This document shows positions 16,721 through 25,305 of a stretch of DNA of 64,000 nt, piece by piece; position 1 is the first letter of the stretch; the number at the start of each line of letters is the position of its first letter. A program made the position numbers and the translations under genes. The notes under the pieces are model-generated. The model searched no databases. It had not been told where the DNA came from and saw nothing but the letters and a program-made list of their open reading frames with translations. Source of the stretch: an uncultured Paracoccaceae bacterium (lineage in GTDB: Bacteria; Pseudomonadota; Alphaproteobacteria; Rhodobacterales; Rhodobacteraceae); assembly GCA_947488605.1 (NCBI GenBank), contig CANKZJ010000001.1:124001-188000 (forward strand). The letters run 5' to 3'.

Positions 16721-17284
16721 ATGAAACAGCAGAAAATTGACTTAGACGTTGTCCGATCAAAAGCAAAAGAGCTCAACATAACGGCGCAAAGTCACGGCAC
16801 GAAACATATCCTTTGGCTCACGCACAGTTCTGATCCAATATGGGTAGCTGCCGCAACTTTCTTAACGCTAGCAATTCCTGTCGCCGCTGTTGCTGCATTC
16901 TTCTTGGAAAGTAGCACGTCGAGTTTCTGGCTTGGGAGTATATCTGCACTTCTTTTGCCATTTTGGGGCGTAGCCAGTAGCGCCAGCGACCGCTATCGCA
17001 TCGGCAAATCCAAATTTGAAGTACCCCCAATTGAGCACCCTCCACCCAAATCCATATTCTTTTTGGAGGCTTCACTCTATTTGGCTTGTTTTGTCTTCGT
17101 GATAGCGCCTGAATGGCTCGGCATTGTCCTAGTTCCTGATCGAATAGTGGTCTACTTTGTTGATGCCATCACAGAGGCCGTAACTCTCATTTTCCCCTAT
17201 TTAGTGGGCTTTCTTTGGGTCTACTTTCTATATTGTCAAATTCGTCGCATCAAAACGGTACGCAAAGTTTGGGGCGCGCGCTAG
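16721..17284 (+). CDS. Hypothetical membrane protein, four predicted helices
   Basis: 187 residues that I do not recognise. An N-terminal soluble part (1-37) is followed by hydrophobic segments at about 38-60, 66-85, 110-130 and 150-172 and a basic C-terminal tail, RRIKTVRKVWGAR. The coding stretch is visibly more AT-rich and uses rarer codons (AGT, CTA, ATA) than the neighbouring nitrate genes, which suggests recent acquisition or weak expression. It is flanked upstream by a 200-bp AT-rich gap and downstream by a 350-bp region without a convincing gene. No function is proposed. Confidence 0.6.
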   Translation: MKQQKIDLDVVRSKAKELNITAQSHGTKHILWLTHSSDPIWVAAATFLTLAIPVAAVAAFFLESSTSSFWLGSISALLLPFWGVASSASDRYRIGKSKFEVPPIEHPPPKSIFFLEASLYLACFVFVIAPEWLGIVLVPDRIVVYFVDAITEAVTLIFPYLVGFLWVYFLYCQIRRIKTVRKVWGAR

Positions 17285-17638
17285 CTGACCTGCAATCAAG
17301 ATCGAAGCGATGATTTTATGCAGTTTCGGCGCCTTCGAGATATTGGCAGCATCCTACCTTCACGGTTGCTACACGGACGAAACTTAAGTGCGCTGAACTG
17401 GAGAAATCGATTGTCCATTGATCCTTCGGCGATCCGAGGTTCAAACCGACGTAGTTTGCCAACCAGACGAAGGTGCGGCTAGCTGCGAATGCCGGTTCAA
17501 GCCCCCCGGTAGTCTCAGCCTGCCAGCTAGGCACGTTGTTCTGACCAATATCAAAAGCCCCTTTTTCAAGTTTTAGATTGTTCGGCAGCGAATAAAGAAC
17601 AAGCACATGCTTGGGACCTGCTTTCCTCCACCGCAGGG
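17285..17638. other. 354-bp region without a convincing gene
   Basis: A minus-strand frame stays open from 17699 to 17316 (127 codons). Its first 20 codons overlap the cysG 3' end, and it has no good ribosome-binding site. The stretch from about 17330 to 17600 reads like ordinary protein composition (for example LANYVGLNLGSPKDQW) and may be a decayed or orphan gene. Nothing else is seen. Confidence 0.3.
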
Positions 17639-19036
17639 TCAGGCATTCGCGAACTGTTGCTTGCGTCCGACGACCGTCTGTCGCCTTTTGTGCGGCCACC
17701 GGACAAAAAGCATGGCTTCGCCATTAATATCATGCGCGGTCAGGGTCTTTGCGAGATGTTTCAGCGCGCAGTTGAATACGATTTCCCCTTTGCGCTGCGC
17801 CTTGGCGACGACTTGAACATCAAAGGTCACGCCGGGGTGTTCCGTTTCCAGTCGATCCACGATTTGTGGTGCCGCGCCCACGGCCATATAGAGGGCCACA
17901 CAGGTGCCGGGTCTGATGTCTTTGATGGGATTTGGCACAGTGTAGCCCTCGCGCCGGTGCCCGGTGGTCAGCACCAGCGTGTCGATGTTGCCCCTATCCG
18001 TGAGGCTTTCGCCAATGCTGGCGGCGGCGGCACAGGCGGCGGTGACGCCAGGCACAATCTCAAACGGAATGCCGTTTGCCTTGAGGGCGTCAGTTTCTTC
18101 TGTGCTCCGTCCAAAAACCCCCGGATCGCCGCATTTGAGGCGGACAACGCGGTGCCCGCGCTTGGCGGCAGCAACCAGTGTTTGCGTGATTTTTTCCTGC
18201 GGCCAGCTGTGACAGCCCGGTGCTTTCCCCACATAGACGCGCTCGGCATCGCGTCGCGCCAGTTCCAGGATTTCAGGATCAAGCAGCCGATCATAATAGA
18301 TTACGTCTGCTTCCTGCAAACGCTGGACTCCGCGCAATGTGATCAAATCCTTAGCGCCGGGGCCTGCACCGACAAGGCTGACACTGCCACCCTGCACCGC
18401 ACCGAATTCACCAGTCTCAATAGCCGATTTAATCAACTTTGCGGCTTCGCGTTCCGCGCCGGAGGTGAACAACTGGCGGGGGTTGTCGTTGAAGACCCAG
18501 CGCCACAGATCGCGCCGCGCGCGCGGCCCAAGACGCGCCGATGCAGCGTTTCGCAAGCGCCCAGCCAACGCTGCAAGATCGCCCAAGCGCGGCTCTAGCG
18601 TCTCTTCCAATTTGGTCTTGATTTGGCGTGCCAGCACGGGCGCTGTGCCTTCTGTGCCGATGGCGACCACGACCGGGTCACGGTCCACGATTGATGGGGT
18701 TATGGCATCACATAGTTGGGGCTGATCCACCACATTGACGGTTGCTCCACCCTCTTTTGCCAGCGCGTGCAATGCCATATCGATGCCGGGGCACCCTGTT
18801 GCGATGAAGGTGAGAGCAGTGCCAGAGAAACTTGTGGGCGTGATGGGATTGGTTTTGTGCGCCACGCGGCCCTCGCCGGCAAGGTTTGACAATTCAGGAT
18901 CAAGCTTCGGCGCCCAAACCTCGACCAGCGCGTCAGTCTTCAGGATCAACCGCGCCTTTTGTGCAGCTTGTTCGCCGCCTCCAATGATCACAACGCGACG
19001 CCCTGCCATTTGCAGGAACATGGGAAAGGTTTTCAT
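17639..19036 (-). CDS. cysG: Siroheme synthase (precorrin-2 dehydrogenase/ferrochelatase + uroporphyrinogen-III methyltransferase)
   Basis: Bifunctional protein making siroheme, the prosthetic group of nitrite and sulfite reductases; 465 residues. The N-terminal CysG-B part has the NAD loop VVIIGGGEQAAQ near residue 15. The C-terminal CobA-type methyltransferase begins VSLVGAGPGAKDLITLRG and contains VKLKCGDPGVFGR-like and TTGHR signatures. Starting at 19036 gives a normal N-terminus, MKTFPMFLQMAG, and an ATGA overlap with the stop of the preceding gene; the longer frame to 19129 is rejected. As last gene of the nas operon it supplies cofactor for NirB. Confidence 0.95.
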   Translation of the reverse strand: MKTFPMFLQMAGRRVVIIGGGEQAAQKARLILKTDALVEVWAPKLDPELSNLAGEGRVAHKTNPITPTSFSGTALTFIATGCPGIDMALHALAKEGGATVNVVDQPQLCDAITPSIVDRDPVVVAIGTEGTAPVLARQIKTKLEETLEPRLGDLAALAGRLRNAASARLGPRARRDLWRWVFNDNPRQLFTSGAEREAAKLIKSAIETGEFGAVQGGSVSLVGAGPGAKDLITLRGVQRLQEADVIYYDRLLDPEILELARRDAERVYVGKAPGCHSWPQEKITQTLVAAAKRGHRVVRLKCGDPGVFGRSTEETDALKANGIPFEIVPGVTAACAAAASIGESLTDRGNIDTLVLTTGHRREGYTVPNPIKDIRPGTCVALYMAVGAAPQIVDRLETEHPGVTFDVQVVAKAQRKGEIVFNCALKHLAKTLTAHDINGEAMLFVRWPHKRRQTVVGRKQQFANA

Positions 19037-19968
19037 GCTGAAAGGCTTTCTGGGTGATGGCGTTGCGCCCATAGGTGACATGCCAATTTGTCTGCATCTG
19101 CAAGTGTTGGGGTCGCCTTGAGTGTCCAAAGTGCGATGGCCGCGGTGCCAGTAATCGTAGCAATCGCAAAACGGTCATGCGCATGACCATGCCATAGGCC
19201 ATGCAGGTCAACGTCTTCGCCAGTTTGATGCAGGCGGCGGGTGTCGTGGAGGATAGGTGCTGTGGATGTTTGGATATGTGCGCCATCCCGAAGGCCAAAA
19301 ATGATGGTATCTTTGGACGGGTGGCGTTCAAATTCGCCACCCCCGCCTTTGATGATACTCAGATCTTCTTGCCCTAACAATTCGGCCGCCTGCGCTTGTA
19401 AACTACGATACGAGGGGTGGAACACACCTTGCACTGTCGCAGCTGCGCCAGACGGGTTCCACATCCGCAGCACCGTGTTGAAACAGGACCGCAGACCGAA
19501 GGTGTCGCGCAAATTCAGTAGGGCGAATGCGGTGGGGCTTAACTTTTCAAGCGCTGAATAGGTGACGTGTGGGCCTGCAAGGTCAATCGCCTGTCGCACC
19601 GAAGCAGTGGCCGATTGATGCGAATTCCAACCGTGCATTGATATGCTAAACCCAGCTTGACCAACCAGCCTTGCCGCAAGCAGGAAAAGCGGCGCACCGC
19701 GACTACGCCCTGCGGCATACGATGGCCAGTCAAGATCAGCTTTGGGCAGTTTTCCGGTCACATGAGCGCGCAGTGCCGCGGTAAACCCGGCGATCTCTGC
19801 CGCGGTTTCACCGCGCAGGCGCATGACCATCAAGAGAGCACCCACCGCCTCAGGCGCGGCTTCGTGTTGCAAGATCAGCGTCATCGCCTCTTGTGCCTCT
19901 GACATGGTCATGGCGCGCGCGCGACCTTTGCCACGTGCGACGATCTGGACAAAAGCTGCGAGGCTCAT
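19033..19968 (-). CDS. TrpD2/YbiB-like phosphoribosyltransferase-fold protein
   Basis: 311 residues with the fold of the anthranilate phosphoribosyltransferase (glycosyltransferase family 3) superfamily. There is a helical N-terminal domain with EAMTLILQHEAAPEAVGALLMVMRLRGET, and then a core in which the PRPP-loop glycines of true TrpD are altered. TrpD2 proteins bind nucleic acid rather than make tryptophan, so a biosynthetic role is unlikely. Such genes recur in alphaproteobacterial nitrate operons between nasA and cysG, as here, with 4-bp ATGA overlaps on both sides. Why it is conserved in that position is not known. Confidence 0.75.
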   Translation of the reverse strand: MSLAAFVQIVARGKGRARAMTMSEAQEAMTLILQHEAAPEAVGALLMVMRLRGETAAEIAGFTAALRAHVTGKLPKADLDWPSYAAGRSRGAPLFLLAARLVGQAGFSISMHGWNSHQSATASVRQAIDLAGPHVTYSALEKLSPTAFALLNLRDTFGLRSCFNTVLRMWNPSGAAATVQGVFHPSYRSLQAQAAELLGQEDLSIIKGGGGEFERHPSKDTIIFGLRDGAHIQTSTAPILHDTRRLHQTGEDVDLHGLWHGHAHDRFAIATITGTAAIALWTLKATPTLADADKLACHLWAQRHHPESLSA

Positions 19969-22541
19969 TCCGCTGCCATCGGAAGCGACGCCTCCGCCAA
20001 AAGTGCAGTTAGTTCAGGTTTGCAGGACCCGCAGTTTGTACCAGCGCAAGTCGCCTCACCCAAAGCGGTGACCGTGCGTGCACCGTTCGCTGCGGCAGCC
20101 AGCAGCGTATTGCGACCCACGTGAAAGCACGCACAAACGGTTGCACCTGCGTCCGGCTGGTCGGACGCGCTGCGCCCTGCCAGTGCTGTCAGCGGTGCCG
20201 TAGCGGAGCCTATAAGGTCGTTGATCGCCGTGCGCGACACGATAACGGGATTTGAGGACCCAAAGAACAATGCAGTGATCAGACCGTTCTCGACAATGGC
20301 CATGCGGACGGTGCCAGTCGTCGGGTCAGACTGCATTGAGACATCGCCCTCCCCCTGCCCGGACAATGTGCGCGCTTCGGTTTCCCAATCGGCGGGTATT
20401 CTGCCGCTTGCCAACTCTGCCTGCCAGCCGGTCTGGGTTCGCGCGATTGCAGCATACGGTGTTTGCGGGGTAAGTTCGGTGTTGCTTGCCAAAAATCCGT
20501 ACCATTTGGGTTTGTACACTTCAGCGGTGACCGCACCGAATTTCAACGCGGGCTGGCCAGAAAATGGATCGGTTACAGGTGCGGTGATACTGTTAATCGT
20601 ACCATGCGAGCTGCGCTGGCGGGTCCAATGCATCGGCGCGAAAAGTTGACCCTTGGCGACGCGGGGTGTGATCAATGTACGTAGGGTCGCCCGACCATAA
20701 ATGCTTTCGACATGGATCAGGGCACCGGGGCTGGCCCCCAAATACGCCGCATCTTCGGGGTGCATTTCGACATAAGGCTCCGCCAGATGTGGACCAAGGC
20801 GCGCCGATTTTCCCGTGCGCGTCATTGTATGCCACTGATCACGATTACGCCCGGTATTAAGTGTAAACCGTGGGTGCGAAAGCGCATGGGTTTGAACCGC
20901 AATCATCCGCGCTTTGCCGTCCGGGTGGTAGAACTTTCCATCCGCAAAGAACCGTTTGTCATTGCGCGGCCATTGCGTTGGGATCAGCTTGGCATAATCG
21001 GCGTCGGCAAAAATGCTGAGGTCAAGATCGCGGGGAAAGTGTGCCACTGCGGCATCAAGGGCTATATATTCCGCGAAGACATCAGCGGGGTTTTGATAAG
21101 CGAAGGCCGCACCGAACCCCATACGTGTCGCCACATCGCTGATAATCTGCCAGTCTGGTTTTGCGACACCGGGCGCTGGCAGAAAGGCGCGCTGACGTGA
21201 CATGCGTCGCTCGGAATTGGTGACAGTGCCGTCTTTTTCGCCCCATCCTGTCGCTGGTAATAGAACATGCGCCAAATCGTTGGTGTCGGTCTTTTCCATG
21301 ATGTCAGAGGTGACGACGAACGGAACCTTTGCGATGGCCGCGGCGACCCCATCTGCATCTGGCAGCGACACAGCAGGGTTCGTCGACATCACCCAGAGCG
21401 CTTTGATCTTGCCGTCTGCGCAGGCCTGAAACAGATCAACCGCCTTCAGACCTGGCCGCGTGCAAATCGCAGGACTGTCCCAAAACGTCTGTACGGCCTG
21501 CCGGTGGTCTGCGTTGTCGAGTTCAAGGTGATTGGCCAGCATGTTTGCCAGCCCGCCAACTTCGCGTCCGCCCATCGCGTTGGGTTGGCCAGTGACCGAA
21601 AACGGCCCCATGCCGGGCTTGCCAATGCGGCCCGTTGCCAGATGGCAGTTCAGAATTGCGTTCACTTTATCAGTGCCGCAGGCGGATTGGTTCACGCCTT
21701 GAGAATAGACCGTGACCACCTTTTTCGTGCTGGCCCACAATGTGAAGAAGGCAGTCAGGTCTTGCCCGCTCAAACCAGTATCGGCGGGGTCAGAAGCACG
21801 GGCAGCCTCAACGGCCTCACCCAAACCATTCACGTGGCATTGGGTGAACTCTTCATCGAATTTCTGTGCATCCGCTAAATGCGCTAACAACCCGTTAAAC
21901 AACGCAACATCGCCATCCGGGGTGACTTGCAGATGCAAATCCGCAAGATCGGTCGTGGCTGTCCGGCGCGGATCGATGTTGACCACGCGCATATTTGGCC
22001 GCGTCTCTTTTGCAGCTGCAATGCGCTGATACAGCACCGGATGACACCACGCGAGGTTCGAGCCGACCAGCACGATCAAATCAGCCAGTTCAAGGTCCTC
22101 GTAGGTGCCAGGCACCGTATCTGTCCCAAACGCGCGTTTATGTCCCGCGACCGAAGACGCCATGCAAAGCCGGGAATTTGTGTCGATATTCGCGGTGCCG
22201 ATGAAGCCTTTCATCAGCTTGTTGGCGACGTAGTAGTCTTCGGTAAGGAGTTGACCAGAGGCATAAAAGGCCACGCTGTCCGGGCCATGTTCAGCAATGG
22301 CGGCCTTAAATTTCGCGGCCACCAGATCAAGGGCAGTGTCCCAATCGGCTTGCTTGCCGTTGATCTGCGGGTGCAAAAGCCGCCCTTCAAGATCAATCGT
22401 CTCGCCCAATGCAGCACCTTTGGAACACAGCCGTCCGAAGTTTGCCGGATGATCAGGATCACCTTTGATCGTGCCGTCAGCATCCGCCAGCACCCCGCAG
22501 CCCACGCCGCAATAGGGGCATGTGGTGCGGGTCAGGGTCAC
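19965..22541 (-). CDS. nasA: Assimilatory nitrate reductase catalytic subunit
   Basis: Cytoplasmic molybdenum (bis-MGD) enzyme reducing nitrate to nitrite; 858 residues. The N-terminal [4Fe-4S] ligands are C8, C11, C15 and C39, and the molybdopterin domains follow (about 60-680). A C-terminal BFD-like [2Fe-2S] domain carries cysteines in TVCACFH and ATCAGTNCGSCKPEL, an architecture found in NADH- or ferredoxin-linked NasA forms. The gene overlaps nirD upstream by 4 bp and the TrpD2-like gene downstream by 4 bp. Electrons probably arrive through the BFD domain; no separate NasB-type flavoprotein is present in the operon. Confidence 0.96.
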   Translation of the reverse strand: MTLTRTTCPYCGVGCGVLADADGTIKGDPDHPANFGRLCSKGAALGETIDLEGRLLHPQINGKQADWDTALDLVAAKFKAAIAEHGPDSVAFYASGQLLTEDYYVANKLMKGFIGTANIDTNSRLCMASSVAGHKRAFGTDTVPGTYEDLELADLIVLVGSNLAWCHPVLYQRIAAAKETRPNMRVVNIDPRRTATTDLADLHLQVTPDGDVALFNGLLAHLADAQKFDEEFTQCHVNGLGEAVEAARASDPADTGLSGQDLTAFFTLWASTKKVVTVYSQGVNQSACGTDKVNAILNCHLATGRIGKPGMGPFSVTGQPNAMGGREVGGLANMLANHLELDNADHRQAVQTFWDSPAICTRPGLKAVDLFQACADGKIKALWVMSTNPAVSLPDADGVAAAIAKVPFVVTSDIMEKTDTNDLAHVLLPATGWGEKDGTVTNSERRMSRQRAFLPAPGVAKPDWQIISDVATRMGFGAAFAYQNPADVFAEYIALDAAVAHFPRDLDLSIFADADYAKLIPTQWPRNDKRFFADGKFYHPDGKARMIAVQTHALSHPRFTLNTGRNRDQWHTMTRTGKSARLGPHLAEPYVEMHPEDAAYLGASPGALIHVESIYGRATLRTLITPRVAKGQLFAPMHWTRQRSSHGTINSITAPVTDPFSGQPALKFGAVTAEVYKPKWYGFLASNTELTPQTPYAAIARTQTGWQAELASGRIPADWETEARTLSGQGEGDVSMQSDPTTGTVRMAIVENGLITALFFGSSNPVIVSRTAINDLIGSATAPLTALAGRSASDQPDAGATVCACFHVGRNTLLAAAANGARTVTALGEATCAGTNCGSCKPELTALLAEASLPMAAE

Positions 22542-22873
22542 GCCGCTGCCTTTGCGCGCAGGAATGCGCGGTCAAGCAGGATGCGCCCTTTTTCGACGCG
22601 TGCAGGGTAAGTAGCAACGCGGCCCTGATCTTGGCCTTGTGCCTCGCCGGTTTCAAGCGAGATCACCCAATTATGCAGCGGGCAGGTCACGGAATTGCCG
22701 TGGACGATCCCTTCGGCCAATGGTCCTGATTTGTGTGGACACGCGTTGTCGAGGGCGAAAACTTCGTCCGTGGTGGTACGGAACACGGCCACGCAACCAA
22801 GTGCTGTTTTGACCATGCGTGCGCCACGCTTGGGTATGTCATCGAGCGGGGCGATGTCGATCCATTCGGTCAT
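22538..22873 (-). CDS. nirD: Nitrite reductase small subunit (Rieske-type)
   Basis: 111-residue partner of NirB in NADH-dependent assimilatory nitrite reductase. The Rieske-like fold is complete, with the cluster ligands C and H in CPHKSGPL and CPLHNW; many NirD proteins have lost these, so this one may actually hold a [2Fe-2S] cluster. It starts at 22873, overlapping the nirB stop by 4 bp (ATGA), and overlaps nasA by 4 bp, so NirB, NirD and NasA should be made in step. Confidence 0.94.
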   Translation of the reverse strand: MTEWIDIAPLDDIPKRGARMVKTALGCVAVFRTTTDEVFALDNACPHKSGPLAEGIVHGNSVTCPLHNWVISLETGEAQGQDQGRVATYPARVEKGRILLDRAFLRAKAAA

Positions 22874-25305
22874 TCCGCCGCCTCCAATGCAAGGTTCGCC
22901 AAGGGCTGATATCGGTCGGCTTTGGTCTGGGCGTGTTCGGCCCAGGGGTCTTTGCGATAGATGGATTGGCTCAACTCGAAGCGGTCAACCAACGCGTCTT
23001 GCTGTGTCTCAACGCGTTCCTTGATCCACTCAAGCCCCACCTTGCCCATCCATTTGTAAATCCGGTCAAGGTACGTTGCGTTTTCGCGGTAAAGCTGGGT
23101 TACGGCCTTGATCGCTTTGATCGCGTCTTCTTCGGTCGCGACTTGCAACAGCAGTTCTGTTTCTTTCACGTCCATGCCAGCTGCGCCGCCGATGCTGACC
23201 TGATAGCCGCTGTCGACACAGATGACGCCGATGTCTTTGCAAGTGGCTTCTGCGCAGTTGCGCGGACAGCCCGAGACCCCGAGTTTCAGCTTGTGTGGCG
23301 TCCAAGACCCCCAAAGTTCCTTTTCCAGCTTGATCCCCAGACCTGTACTGTCTTGGGTTCCAAAACGGCAATGATCGGTGCCAACGCAGGTTTTGACGGT
23401 GCGCAGACCCTTGGAATAGGCATGACCTGACACCATGCCAGCCGCGTTGAGGTCGGCCCAAATGTTGGGTAGGTCTTCACTTTTGACCCCCAGCAAGTCG
23501 ATCCGTTGACCGCCCGTGACCTTGACTGTCGGCACCATGTACTTATCCGCTGCATCCGCAATCGCGCGCAATTCGTTGGGCGTCGTGATCCCACCCCACA
23601 TGCGCGGCACCACACTGAATGTGCCGTCTTTTTGGATATTGGCGTGTTTGCGTTCGTTGATGAAACGGCTTTGCGGGTCGTCTTGGTATTCCACTGGCCA
23701 ATCGGCGAGTAGATAGAAATTCAGCGCTGGGCGGCAGACGTGGCAACCGCAGGACGTTTTCCACCCACATTCTTGCCAGACGGCGGGCATCGACGTCAGC
23801 CGTTGCGATTTGATCATGCGTCGCACGTCTTCGTGGGTCATATCGGTGCAGCCGCAGATCGACGCCGCCGCCGGGATCACAAAGTCATCGCCAAGTGTGA
23901 CAGCCAATACCTGTTCGACCAGTCCTGTACATGTCCCGCATGACCCCGATGCCTTGGTAGTTAACCGCACGGCGCCAAGATCAGTAGCACCTGCTGCGAT
24001 CGCGTCTTCTATTTGTCCTTTGCAGATACCGTTGCAGCCACAGATCTCCGCATCACGCGGTAAGGCTGCAACAACTGCTAAAGGGTCCAGGGGGGTCCCC
24101 CCTTGATAGGCGGGTCCAAAGATCAGTGTGTCGCGCATATCTGCGATATCAGTCTTGTCGCGGATCAGGGCAAAGAACCAATTGCTGTCGGCGGTATCAC
24201 CATACATCACCGCACCTTTGATGACGTGGTTTTCGATGACCAAGCGGCGATAGACGCCGCGCGCGGGGTCGCGGAACACAATGTCTTCGCGGCCCTCTCC
24301 ATCTGCGAAATCACCAGCGCTGAAGAGGTCACAGCCGGTCACCTTTAGCTTCGTAGACAGCTCTTTTTGCACGAACTGGGCGTGTTCACCCATAAGCGTT
24401 TGCGCCGCGACCTTCGCCTGATCATAAAGCGGGGCAACAAGGCCGAAGATCACCCCGTCATGTTCGACACATTCCCCAACCGCAAGCACATCTGGGTCCG
24501 AGGTGATCATGTGATCGTCCACATGAATACCTTTGCCCACTGCCAGTCCCGCCTCTTGCGCGAGCTTTACGTTGGGCCGGATACCCACGGCCATGACCAA
24601 CAAATCACAAGGCAATTCTGTACCATCATCCAGTACAAGCGCCTTCACATGGCCATTATGACCCAGAATTTCCTTTGAATTCGCAGCACATCTGACCGTA
24701 ATACCCTTATCCACAAGCGCCTTGCGCAGCAGATAACCAGCGGCTTCATCCAATTGCCGTTCCATCAGGTGACCCATAATGTGTACGACCGTCACGTCAA
24801 CGCCGCGTGCGGCCATACCTGCGGCGGCCTCTAACCCCAGCAAGCCACCACCGATTACGACGCATTTGTTGTCAGGACCAAGGTCCATCATGCGCTGGGT
24901 GTCTTCAAGATCACGGTACGCGATGACACCCTTCAAATCATGCCCCGGCAACGGGATCATAAACGGGTTGGAACCAGTGCCAAAGACCAGCTTGTCGTAG
25001 GGTAAGACCTCACCGTTCTCGGCCGTTACAGTCTTGGCCGCGCGATCAATCGTCGCTACACGTTCACCAAAGCGACAGGTGACGCCATTGGCCCCATACC
25101 AGTCGGCATCATGGGTAACGATTTCGGCGTAAGTCTTGTCGCCTGACAAAACCGGCGACAGCATGATCCGGTTATAATTCCCGCGTGGTTCCGCGTTAAA
25201 CAGTGTCACGTCATAGTTTGCGGCTGCGTCGAAAAGGTGTTCCAACACCCGTCCCGAAGCCATGCCTGCACCGATGACAATCAGTTTTTGGGTCATAACA
25301 TTCAC
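22870..25305 (-). CDS. nirB: NADH-dependent nitrite reductase large subunit
   Basis: 811-residue flavoprotein reducing nitrite to ammonium. An N-terminal FAD/NAD oxidoreductase (about 1-400) begins VIGAGMASGRVLEHL and contains a second Rossmann motif, VIGGGLLGLEAA. A BFD-type [2Fe-2S] region with CGCNGICKG and CGTC follows. The C-terminal sulfite/nitrite reductase half has the siroheme-[4Fe-4S] motif VGTDHCRFG, then GVSGCPRNCAE. All the expected redox motifs are present. It overlaps the nrtCD gene and nirD by 4 bp each. The cofactor siroheme comes from CysG in the same operon. Confidence 0.96.
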   Translation of the reverse strand: MNVMTQKLIVIGAGMASGRVLEHLFDAAANYDVTLFNAEPRGNYNRIMLSPVLSGDKTYAEIVTHDADWYGANGVTCRFGERVATIDRAAKTVTAENGEVLPYDKLVFGTGSNPFMIPLPGHDLKGVIAYRDLEDTQRMMDLGPDNKCVVIGGGLLGLEAAAGMAARGVDVTVVHIMGHLMERQLDEAAGYLLRKALVDKGITVRCAANSKEILGHNGHVKALVLDDGTELPCDLLVMAVGIRPNVKLAQEAGLAVGKGIHVDDHMITSDPDVLAVGECVEHDGVIFGLVAPLYDQAKVAAQTLMGEHAQFVQKELSTKLKVTGCDLFSAGDFADGEGREDIVFRDPARGVYRRLVIENHVIKGAVMYGDTADSNWFFALIRDKTDIADMRDTLIFGPAYQGGTPLDPLAVVAALPRDAEICGCNGICKGQIEDAIAAGATDLGAVRLTTKASGSCGTCTGLVEQVLAVTLGDDFVIPAAASICGCTDMTHEDVRRMIKSQRLTSMPAVWQECGWKTSCGCHVCRPALNFYLLADWPVEYQDDPQSRFINERKHANIQKDGTFSVVPRMWGGITTPNELRAIADAADKYMVPTVKVTGGQRIDLLGVKSEDLPNIWADLNAAGMVSGHAYSKGLRTVKTCVGTDHCRFGTQDSTGLGIKLEKELWGSWTPHKLKLGVSGCPRNCAEATCKDIGVICVDSGYQVSIGGAAGMDVKETELLLQVATEEDAIKAIKAVTQLYRENATYLDRIYKWMGKVGLEWIKERVETQQDALVDRFELSQSIYRKDPWAEHAQTKADRYQPLANLALEAAE

